Below, in pieces: positions 34,278 to 44,583 of a stretch of DNA of 64,000 nucleotides; the stretch's first letter is position 1, and every line of letters begins with the position of its first letter. This DNA comes from Lentinus brumalis (lineage: Eukaryota; Basidiomycota; Agaricomycetes; Polyporales; Polyporaceae). The DNA is taken from contig MARA01000024.1 of the NCBI GenBank assembly GCA_001792895.1, positions 558,001 to 622,000 of the forward strand, read 5' to 3'. The notes under the pieces are model-generated. The model did not search any database. It was given only the letters and a program-made list of their open reading frames with translations, and was not told where the DNA came from. Made by a program: the position numbers and the translations under genes.

Positions 34278-37200
34278 ATGCCTTCGTTCCCCGGCCGCGT
34301 CTCGTTCACAAGTCAACTTGGAAAATTCAAATCTTACGTCTTCAGGCACCTGAACTTCTATCGAGTCCATCTCGTGTTCTTGTGAGTTGCGTTCCAGCTC
34401 GTTCTCTTCAGCGGCACGATAGCCTCGGCGGCGTGGTTGGAGGGGGGAGTAGCGAGGGGCCTGGTCGCTGATGGTGGAGCCGATGTGGCCGCTCAGTTTT
34501 GGGAACAACAATATGAGAGGCGTCGAATAGATGGGATCTTACCAGGTCAAATGGACGGAGGAGACGTATTCTGCTTTTGCGTGTTCAATGTCCCCTCTCG
34601 AGTGATCATTGCGAACCACGCTGACTTCTGCAACCCGCCAGTACCTTCACGCCCCTCATATTTTCCGGCATCTTCTATGCTGTCAATGGCGAATTTCACA
34701 TATCCTACATAGACTGCCTCTTCAACTGCGTCAGTGCGATGACTGTGTGCGGTCTAGCGTCGGTGGATTTGAGCAGCCTGACCGGCTACCAGCAAGCGCT
34801 ACTCTTCATCCAGATGTGCCTGGGAAGCCCAGTGAGTGAATGCGAGCCAGCATCATCGTTCGCGTACGGCATACTGAGGATCATCCCAGGTCGTGGTCTC
34901 GTGGACGATGGTCTACATCCGAAGGTACGATTGATAAGCGGTGTCCGCCTTGTCACGAAGTGACCCGACCCCCTTGCAGGAGTTTCTTCGCTCGGAAGTT
35001 CCAGCGGATCGTGGAGGCTGAGCTCGCACGACGGGCAGCTCGGCAGATGCATATGCCTGTAGACGTGAAGCTAGAGCCATGGTGGAAGAGAGCGTGGAAG
35101 CTGTTGAGGCTGCCGTGGAAGAGTCGGCTGCGTTCGCTCAGTGACGTCGCTGTGCAGGAGGTCGGACAACGCGGACGCTACCAGCTTCGCCCGGATATGA
35201 TCAGACGGGTCGAAGGTGCTCCCAAGCTGGTCGACCCGAGCGGATGGATCAGCGAAGGCGTGTCCGAGCAGCGAGTTGGCAACCACGCCTCGCCTGACGG
35301 CAACGCGAAAGAGAATGAAGGAGAGTCTGGCTCCGGAGCGAACACCGAGTTGACAGAGATGGAGCACAAGCGGGAAGGCTCGGGGACGCCAGAACAGGAG
35401 CCGTATGTCTTATACGCCAACGCACGCCGATATTAACGCTGAGAAGCACCCTCTTCAGTCGCGAACCACAGCCCACGGAGACCTCCCCACGCTCCGCCCC
35501 GTCCCCGATGATCAGTGAGTGATTGCGGTTAATGATCGTCAGTGCTCTTAAGGGATCGTGCTATCCAGGCGCTACTCCCATTCTCCGCACGCAAACCATG
35601 AACAGGCCACAAAGAGGCCCCCAGATGGCCCGCACGCAAACTGTCGAGTTTGCAGCGACTCCACAAGCGATAGGTCCTGAACGGCGATTCAGCCCGATTC
35701 CTCAGTCTCCTAGAGAGGAAGAAGCAGCGTATGGGATGCCGCGTGGACGAAGTGCGTTTATCTGCCAACGGCGTAAACACCTCGCAGCTAATTCCGTCAT
35801 GTCATACAGGGTCTATGTCACGTCCGACCATGTCGCGTCCCACAATGTCGCGTCCCACCGCATCGCGAGCTAGGGGCGCGTCGTTTTCGCGGACTGGCAC
35901 GATCACCACTGCTGCTTCCCATTCGCATCTACCGAGGCGCACAATGCACAGAGGCTTTGGCGGATTCCCGATGCCTCACGAGCTTCTGTCCAGGTTGTTT
36001 GGACGCGCGTTTCCTCAGCTGGAACGCAAACTGACACGCACCATCACGATACCGCGCACACGCACAATCGCTTCGGAGCATGGCACCGTGGGCCCGGGTA
36101 CACGGGCAGTCCCGTACATTTCTTTTGAAGCGGTGGTCGGTCGCAACTCGGTGTTTCAAGCTCTCACCCGTGAACAGCTTGAAGAGCTCGGAGGTGTCGA
36201 ATACCGCGCCTTGACGGCGTTACTCTGGATCGTGGCTGTGGTACGTCCCGTATGGCTGGTATCCTGCTCTTATTGACGTGGTGTACAGTACCATCTCGGT
36301 CTTCAACTGCTGGCGTTCATCGTGATCGCCCCTTACATGTCAATCCCACGATGGCACAGCGATTTCGTCCCGCCTGCGCTCCACAGGGCGGTTCCTTCTA
36401 CCTGGTTTTCGGCGTTTCAAGTCGTCTCATCGTACACGAATACCGGCATGTCTCTCGTCGACACTTCTATGGTTCCATTTCAACAGGCATACCCTATGAT
36501 TGCGTTCATGATTATCTTGATTTTGGCTGGCAACACTGCATTCGTACGTCCTCCTTTGCACAGTTACGAATATCCGCACCTGACTATAGCGTGTGTTTCT
36601 AGCCCATACTGTAAGTTCGTCTTGCGCTTCCATTTTTCAAGTACACTGAGACTCTTTGGGCCATCAAGATTACGATTCGAGATGTGAGCTTCTTGAGACT
36701 TATTCTCGCCAAGGTGTGCTGACAGCGTGATCACAGATGGATCCTCACGAAACTAGTACCAAGACATTCTCGTATCAACGAGACGCTACACTTCCTCCTA
36801 GATCATCCACGACGTTGTTTCATATACCTGTTCCCATCGCATCAAACATGGTTCCTTCTAACTGTGCTATTCGCCCTCAAGTAGGTGCTTGCTTTCCGAC
36901 TGCATTCATCACAAATAACCTTGCTCTATATTCCTCAGCCTCACAGATTGGTTTTTCTTTCTTGTCCTGGACATCGGCAACCCTGCGATGAGCTCTATAC
37001 CTGTCGGTGTGCGCTTTATCATCGGACTATTACAAGCAACTGCTGTTCGCGCCGCAGGCTTCGGTACTGTGGCTTTGTCAGCCTTGGCTCCCGCTGTGAA
37101 GTGAGTGGTCGTCGGTATCTTGTACTGTCAAAGCCTAACATATCGCACAGAGTTCTGTATGTCATCATGATGTATGTCAGCGTATGTGAGTGCAAACGAC

Positions 37201-38203
37201 GTCCTAGCGCGTACATGTCCCTTGTTGACCGCCATTGACAGACCCCATCGCTATGAGGTGAGGACTTTTCGTTGGGATCAGCAACGTATACCTCATATCT
37301 GCTCAGTGTACGGTCTACGAACGTCTACGAAGAAAAGTCTCTTGGAGTATTCACCGACGACGAGGAATCCGAAGAGGAAGCCTTTAACCCTACTGGGAGC
37401 CGCGCTACGGTGTGGGGAAGATATCTCGCCATGCATGCGCGGAAGCAGCTCTCTTTCGGTATGTTATGTCGTTACGCGAGGGTACAGGACTACACTGACC
37501 AGATGCCAGATATGTGGTGGCTTGGACTCGCGCTGTTCGTGGTCTGCATCATCGAGGTGCGTCCCCCGTGGCATTGTGGTGGGAAATTCCGTTGACTTGA
37601 GTTCAGAGGAACGGCCTCGACGACGTCGCCAACAGCAACTGGTTCAATATATTCACCATAGGTAAACGTCCAAATTCTGAGATACTCGTTCGTCCTCCTG
37701 ACGTCGTCGATCAGTGTTTGAGCTCGTCTCTGCATACGGCACAGTTGGCCTCAGTCTCGGCCTCCCCTCCGTGAGCTACGTTGTTCTAGCACAGGTTGGC
37801 CCTCGCTCACCGTTTGCACTAGGCAAACTACTCCTTCTCCGGCGCTCTTCGTCCGCTGTCCAAGCTGATCATTTGTGCGGTCATGCTGCGTGGTCGCCAC
37901 CGCGGCCTCCCGGTCGCAATCGACCGTGCCGTGATGCTGCCATATGAGTTCAAGGAAGGCCTACAAGACGGCCGAGGGATGGCGTTCGACGAGTTCGGAG
38001 ACTTCGACGTATTCTCGGAGTCGTCCACCTCTAGCGAGGGCTCAGAGCATAGCCTGGATGACCTCAGCACTCGCTCGGGAAGGGACAGCACTACCCAGGC
38101 TCCGCCGGGTTTCGCCGATCAAGAGTGCTCTCCCATACGAGGACGTGATACCGCTCCGAGGACGGACTTCGTGCACGCCGACACCGTGCGCAAGGTCGAA
38201 TAA
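34278..38203 (+). CDS. TRK1: TRK-type potassium transporter
   Basis: This plasma-membrane K+ uptake protein has four membrane-pore-membrane units. It starts MPSFPGRVSFTSQLGKF. P-loop 1 is in YIDCLFNCVSAMTVCGLASV, loop 2 in VVSSYTNTGMSLVDTSM, loop 3 in VRAAGFGTVALSALAP and loop 4 in FELVSAYGTVGLSLGLPS. Each has the filter glycine. NYSFSGALRPLSKLII and MLRGRHRGLPVAIDRAVMLP near the end are TRK hallmarks. A long hydrophilic cytosolic loop lies between units 1 and 2 (about 34980-36180) and contains RTQTVEFA and tandem MSRPT repeats (about 35815-35865). A 16-nt exon (37242-37257) is required to join VSVY to PIAMS and VRSTNVYEEK. Exon borders around 35400-35600 are uncertain. The C-terminus is acidic (FDEFGDFDVFSESS). 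Confidence 0.93.
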
Positions 38204-38606
38204 CGGACTAACGAAATAGTGGATGAGCACTGCAACAAAGGTGCTCTCATGACATAGACTGAGGCTTCAGCATGTGCCTCTTATGAATCTCATATCGGAC
38301 TCTAGCTCCTTCGAATGCGTGCATGCATTTGTGGGACATTTATCGTTATTGTATTGCCATCTGTCGGTCTCGTATTGTTTGCAATCGCATCGTGGATCCG
38401 TTTGTCCACTGCTCACGGTGTGTGAAGACGGGGCGCCGCGGAAAACAGAGTAGACCACGTCGGGCCGTTCTGCATTGGGGAAGCATATCAGGTGAGCTTA
38501 TCCCATTCTCACATGTGGTATATTTATCTGGCATGTCGGCTATGAGTCGACCATCTATCGACTGTACCACCCACTACCCTCTACCAACTGCCGAGCTGCG
38601 ATCTGT
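38204..38606. other. Intergenic between TRK and amidohydrolase
   Basis: No coding sequence recognised; it presumably holds the amidohydrolase promoter. Confidence 0.55.
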
Positions 38607-40577
38607 ATGGCGCACTTCCCAGGATCGCCTGAGAAGACGAGGGAGTCACTGTGAGTACTTCTCGCTTGCTACCGTCCGATTACCGATGCGAAGTTCAATC
38701 ATTACTGCTACAGCCTCCCAAAGCTCCGGCTGAAGCCTTGGTTGCGGGCCAGTCCGCCCGGCATCATCCTCCGAAATGCGAGGATCATAGATCCAGCAGA
38801 GTCTCGGGTGCTTGATGGATACCAAGATGTGGTTATCAAAGATGGATTGATCGCCTCATTGAACCCATCCGAGCTCAACACGGTTGAGCCGCAGCTAGCT
38901 GAGGTAGACTTGGGTGGCAAGTTCCTCTGCCCGTATGTTCTTCACAGTTTTGTGGTGACTGGAGCTGAAGTGGAGCTTGTCAGGGGGCTCGTTGACTGCC
39001 ACGTCCACGTCACAGCCGTCCCGGGAGTCAGGTCTATGGGCGAACTTACCCAGACCCCGTTAGAACTCATCCACCTCAGGTCTACCTATGTCTTGCGAGG
39101 TCAGTCGGCTTGTCTTCGAATTAGGCTGTCTTGGCTGACCAAGGTTCAGAGATGCTTCTCCGTGGTTTCACGACCGTTCGTGATACAGGTTTCTGCGATG
39201 CCTCTGATGCGTTTTCAAATGGCTTACGCCTTTTGCAGGCGGCGCGAGTAAGGCGCTCGCGAATGCTATTGCGGAAGGTCTTGTGTTGGGCCCTCGGCTC
39301 ATTCAATGCGGCAAAGCGCTGTCGCAGACGGGTTCGTTAAACTGCCGTACTCGAATGTCTCCTACGCCCTGATGTACGTGGCAATGCAGGTGGTCATGCC
39401 GATTTCGGGGCCGGGGACACAGGAACAGGCTGCTGTGGTGGACATTCTCACTCACTCGGACGCACGTGTGACGGAGTGCCGGAGGTGTTGAAGGCGACGC
39501 GGGACACTCTTAAAGGCGGCGCTGACTTCGTCAAGATAATGTGCGGTGGCGGAGTCGCTTCTCCGACGGTGAGGACTCATCTTCGCTTGACCGAATGAAT
39601 CTGTGCCGAACTCTCCCCAGGATAGCATAGAGTCCGTCCAGTTCACCGCGGAAGAAATACACGCTATCACGACCACATGCGCGCAGATGGGAAACGTGCA
39701 CAGTGAGTTTAGTTCATAGTCGAGCCAGAGCCTACCACTGTCTGAACTTAGACCCATCGCCACAGCAACCGCGCACGCGTACACCGATGCCGCTGTTCGT
39801 CATGCTATCGACAATGGAGTCAAGGGTATCGAACATGGCAACCTGATAGGTCGAGAGACCGCGGAACTGTACGTCGTGCGAAGAAGCTTGCCTGCAAGTA
39901 TTGCTGATGAGCTTTGGAAGGATGGCGTCGAAGGGAATCTTCCTCACTCCGACTCTTTCTTGCTATGGAATCATGGTCCGACCTCCGTGGGAAGACTTCC
40001 TTCCGCCAGATGGTAAAGCGAAGAACGAGCAAGTGATGTCGCGGGGGCTGGACGCATTGAAGATAGCGGACGATGCAGGTATAGTTATATGCTAGTGAGT
40101 GCATTATGTTCCCGTCGATTTAGTCCTTCGGGAAGTGATGTGGGGTGCACAGTGGGTCTGACCTTCTCACGTCGATGCACGCGCTGCAGACCGAAGAAGT
40201 AAGTGCCCTCAAAGTCGCGTCACGGTCTGGAACAGAGTCTGATCATGGCTCACATCCTTGTAGTTCACCGTCCGCAACTCCATTCTTCCATCCGCAAGGG
40301 TCCTCAAGCATGCGACGACCAATGCAGGTACAGTGTTGGCACGACTGCGAGGTTGGATCTGGCTTACCTTGCGTCTTGCACAGCACTAATGCTAGGAGAT
40401 TCGAAGCTCGGCAAGATCGCGTCCGGATGTTACGCAGACATGCTTGTTCTGGACGTCAACCCGCTGGACGACGTCACCATCTTGGACTATCCCGAAGACC
40501 ACCTTTCTGCTGTCATTCAAGGTGGACGCGTTGTTAGCAGCCGTCTAAAGGAATTGAAGGCGGAGTCTTCGGCGTGA
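38607..40577 (+). CDS. Metal-dependent amidohydrolase
   Basis: This belongs to the amidohydrolase superfamily, in the imidazolonepropionase/Xaa-Pro-dipeptidase-like group. The start exon reads [15 protein letters not shown], then [20 protein letters not shown]. Metal ligands can be placed: HxH in [14 protein letters not shown], His in [17 protein letters not shown], His in [10 protein letters not shown], and Asp in [15 protein letters not shown]. The motif [19 protein letters not shown] lies between them. [20 protein letters not shown] and [20 protein letters not shown] are standard for the fold. Roughly ten introns are needed, including acceptors chosen to keep HTTAHAYT and [16 protein letters not shown] in frame. 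It ends [10 protein letters not shown]. Substrate is unknown; no partner genes sit next to it. Confidence 0.88.
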
Positions 40578-41128
40578 GAAGACTCTTTAGTTCGGGGCTG
40601 GACTTCGGTAGTAGTGCTCAGCTGAAGGTTGTGGGAGCATCCATAGCTTCATGGACGGTGGTAGTACCACCGCCGCCCGGCGAGAATGTATCAGTAGAGT
40701 ACTACAAACAGCTTGAGGTGGAGTCCACAACTCGAAAACCTATGTCACGACGTTTTCTGCTCGAGCTCGTTGTGGTTGCAGTCTAGAATCGCAGATGTGG
40801 CGCATTGCGTACATCTTTCGCTGAGAAAACCAGTACCTTGGGATTACCTCCGCAGCATACAATGAGGAACGGCTGCAACTTGCAAGCACACGGCGGGCGC
40901 TGGCCTACGCGCCCAACACGCGCCCACGTGCAGTGCACGCGTAGGGAGCGCCTAACTGGCCAGTGGCCGTTGACTTTCCTACATAACCACCACCACGGCT
41001 TGCGGTCCCGTCAGTCTCGTGATTTATTAACCGTATGCGTGCAACAATAATCATTGTTTGTGCATGAATAGGCTGAAGCTGCGCATCCAACCGTACGTCC
41101 CTCTTCTCTCACTACCACCACCACCGCG
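40578..41128. other. Intergenic with FunK1 copy 3 promoter
   Basis: No gene is recognised. The conserved FunK1 upstream element at 41018-41050 lies here, followed by a CACTACCACCACCACC tract just before the ATG. Confidence 0.6.
41018..41050 (+). promoter_or_regulatory. Conserved upstream element, FunK1 copy 3
   Basis: Matches 22887-22919 (minus strand) at 28 of 33 positions, with CGTGATT, TAACCG and CGTGCAACAATAA shared exactly. It ends 78 bases before the ATG of the intact kinase. No equivalent was seen upstream of the dead copy 2. Confidence 0.5.
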
Positions 41129-43844
41129 ATGGCTGAACCACCGACCACTCCGTCCTCGACAGGTCCTGCGTCGTCGACGCCGTCGACACCACCTCCTTCA
41201 ACCACTGGTCTTCCGCCCCCCACTACCCCGCCAAGCACGACCACTCCGGCAGCAGGCTCTCAGCCGAAAGCCAGCCCTATCCGTTCTAACTCAGTATTCA
41301 ATTCCACCAACTTCTGCGCCGTTCAAAAGCTTCTCGCGAAGGCCCGTCAGGAAGGCAAAAGGATCAGCATGTACGGCAAGACTTGCATGGTTGACTACGA
41401 CGACTTCATGAACCGATACATTCCACCCCCTCCCGGCAAGAACGAACCAAAGAGCCTCTCCTCTTGGACGACGAAGAGCCCCATCAAACCAGAGAACTCC
41501 AGAGACACTGGGGTGAGCGATGAACGATCCTCTATGGTGGTTTGCGGCTGACCGAAATTTCAGGCCGCGAGCATCAACAAATGGCTGAAGGACGCGAACA
41601 ACGACGACAACAGGGTGGAAGCCGGGTCCGCGCATCCAGACGGCTACACGGTGGTTGTGACAGCCAACAAGGTAGACCCGATCGACGACACTAAGCAGCG
41701 TTGTGATCTCTCGCTGTATCCGACAGCCTGCGCCCCGCAAGACAGGGATGACGGAGCGAACTGGTCGGAGATCGAGGTTCTCTTTGAGTGCAAACCTCAC
41801 TCCGTTTCCGACGACCCTTTCGACGAGGAGGCAGAGAAGTTCGAGCCCATCGCCGTGCAACGTAAAGAAAACCTCGGCCAGATCATGTCGTACGCCGCCC
41901 TCATCTTCACTAAGCAGCATCGCGCCCATCTCTTCACCGTCGTCCTCTTCGGAAAGATGGCACGCATCATTCGTTGGGACCACTCTGGCGTCGTCGTGAC
42001 GAAGAAGTTCAACTACTTCTCTGAACCCGTCAAGCTCGGGCGGTTTTTATGGCGCCTCTGCCATCTCTCTGCGATTCAACGCGGCCACGATCCTACCGTG
42101 GCCCGGGTGCGCTCTAAAACGTTGGACGACGACCTCATGGAGAGACGTGCGAAGAAGGCCATCCACGAGGGTGACCACGAAATTGGGCAACACGCACGTA
42201 TCTTGTTCGCGCAGTCCATCGCTAACAAGAGCGACCGTTGCAAGATAACCGTGGACGGTCGCGACTTCCTCGTCGGCCGCCCTCACTTCGCATCATCCGA
42301 ACTAGCTGGCCGGGGCACTCGCTGCTACGTCGCCATTGACTGTGACCACCCGGATGGACCGTTCGTCTACTTGAAGGACGCCTGGCGTGTTGCGCACGAC
42401 GGCATCGAGCGCGAAGGCGATGTTTTGGCATTCCTGAACGACGAGACGCTGCCTGGCGGGAGAGTGGATGGCGTACCGACCCTCGTGTGTCATGGTGATG
42501 TCGGGGATCAGCAGACGGTCTCCCAGGACGTCTGGAAGGCTCTACATCCAGATCAACACTCCGAGTGTCCGCTGAAGACGCATCGACACTATCGGATTGT
42601 CGTGCAGGAGGTCTGCCTCCCCATGAGCTGTTTCAAGGACGCTGCGGAACTTGTCTATCTCATCTACCTTTGTATCAAGGGTAAGGGTTTCGGCACACTT
42701 TGATTTGAAATGTGATCTGATCGCTCCATTTAGCACATGGGCAGGCCCACAAGAAGGGAGTGGTACACCGGGACATCAGTGCAGGCAACGTGCTCATCTA
42801 CATTCGTGAAAGTGTAGTGGATGGGCAGCTGGTGCAGGAGCGCGTAGGAATCCTCACAGATTGGGAGTTGTCAAAGCGTACGGATGCGCCGGAAACAGCT
42901 CGACAACCTGACCGCACCGTGAGTACGCACTTTCAGCATGCGTGACTGCTCGGCTCATCTAGGCGTCATAGGGAACTTGGCAGTTCATGTCCGCTTATAC
43001 ACTCGACCACCTCAATGAACCCATCTGCATTCCGGACGAGATCGAGGCTTTCTTCCACGTCCTCCTGTTCTACGCCATCCGCTATCTCCGGCACAACATT
43101 TATGACGTGGGCGATTTCATGCACACGTACTTCGACGGCTTTGAGAGGGGGAATGGCGAGTACTACTGTGGTGAGAAGAAGCGGACCGCCATGAATCACG
43201 GCGTCATCCGTGTTGCGGGTTCTGGACGACTTACATTTACTCTTCCTCCGGGCTTCACTCCTCCTGCCATCGGAGACTCACCTCCTCGCAAAACCCACAT
43301 CCTCAACGACTTGATCGACAGTCTTCTGGAACTCTTCCGCGCCCGTTATACTCTCCATGAACTCTCAAAACCCGCACCATCTCTAGGCGACGCTGGGGTC
43401 CACCCCAACCAGGCTTCTGCTCACACATCATCGCACCGGGGCCGATTCGCTGGCATGCGGCAGGACCTCGCAGTGCTGCACGGATCCAATTTGGCCGGTA
43501 CAGCCAGATTGCAGCATGTGCGACCTAAGGTGACGCCTGAGGAGCGGGCACAACTGGAGAGTCTGGCTGCACAACTGCACAACCACAAGGAGATCGAGTA
43601 CCTGTACGCCTCGTTCTTTGTGGACGAGGTTGTACAGCAGTGGCCCCTGCAGGATACCGTGCCAGACCAGCTGCCCAAGGACTATCGTCCAAAGAACGAT
43701 GCCCATGAGGCCACTAGTGCCACCTCCCGACCCGTGACTGGATCAAAGCGTACGGTAACGGAGGACGAGGGCGACCGCGAGCAGCAGGAGCCGAAACGTC
43801 CTGCACGCGTCACTCGTGCTTCAGGGAAGGCACAGCTCGACTGA
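41129..43844 (+). CDS. FunK1 fungal-type protein kinase, copy 3 (intact)
   Basis: This is the complete member of the local FunK1 family. It begins MAEPPTTPSSTGPASSTPST, a Pro/Ser/Thr-rich leader, then NSVFNSTNFCAVQKLLAKAR. The middle has ECKPHSVSDDPFDEEAEKF, GQIMSYAALIFTKQHRAHLF, IIRWDHSGVVVTKKFNY, YVAIDCDHPDGPFVYLKDAW and GVPTLVCHGDVGDQQTVSQD. The catalytic loop is VHRDISAGNVLIYI and the magnesium motif is ILTDWELSK. GTWQFMSAYTLDHLNE and IPDEIEAFFHVLLFYAIRYL follow. The tail ends KRTVTEDEGDREQQEPKRPA and a short basic stretch. Three introns (near 41513, 42681 and 42919) have good GT-AG borders. No stop or frameshift is seen. Function and substrates of FunK1 kinases are unknown. Confidence 0.92.
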
Positions 43845-43977
43845 ACTGCGTCAAGTGTTTCAGGTGCAGGGGTCCGGTGCATGCAGTCATGGTTCAATAT
43901 TTGACGTCGATACCCGTCCCTCGTGTTTCTCGCTACTGTGACCTCATATTCACTACTCACTTATCCTTGTACGTACA

Positions 43978-44270
43978 GTACTGGTCGTGCTAATTCAGTT
44001 CCTACAAGCAGCATCATGCCGATATCGCGATGACATATATTGCACGCATGCTCTCCCTTGTTGCGAAAGACACCGGGATGCCTTGGGATGATGCCATTAA
44101 TATTTGTGTGAGGGCTGGTGAGGGCGACGAGCTGGTTGTATCCCTGATTGTATCCTCTTGGTGAACTTGAACGAGTGGACTGGCTTATGTATTAGTACAG
44201 CTGCACGGCCGTTGACTCTCATGAATGCCTTACTCGAACAATGCACCCTCTCCTCTAGCTACATACACTG
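43978..44270 (+). repeat. FunK1 3'-flank repeat, second copy
   Basis: Diverged duplicate of positions 1-236, with about 50 extra bases in the middle (around 44100-44115 and 44155-44185). It begins about 134 bases after the stop of FunK1 copy 3. No coding frame is shared between the copies. Confidence 0.75.
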
Positions 44271-44583
44271 CATAGGCCGACGAGGACGCACCAGCTAGCA
44301 AAGGCAGTGGGGAGCAAGTTCGAACAGGATGAAGGGGAGGGGTCGCTCACGAAGCATCGCGGAATTTCTCATTCTTTGCACGGCTTGTATGATCTACTAT
44401 CGTGCGTTGCAACCATCTCAATGCACGACGCTCTGCGATCCAACTGGCAAATCTCTAGCCCTTCCATGTGTAGTGAGGTAACCGTATAGGTTTTGGCGGA
44501 CTCAATTGATTTCGGGTAGTGAGTCGTAAAATGGGAAATATGAAAGTTCTGGCCTTGTCGCGACTCTGTACCACTGCACAACT
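44271..44583. other. Spacer before segmental duplication
   Basis: No gene is seen. The homology with the downstream duplicate begins at the right edge (gcagctctgttctc). Confidence 0.5.
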
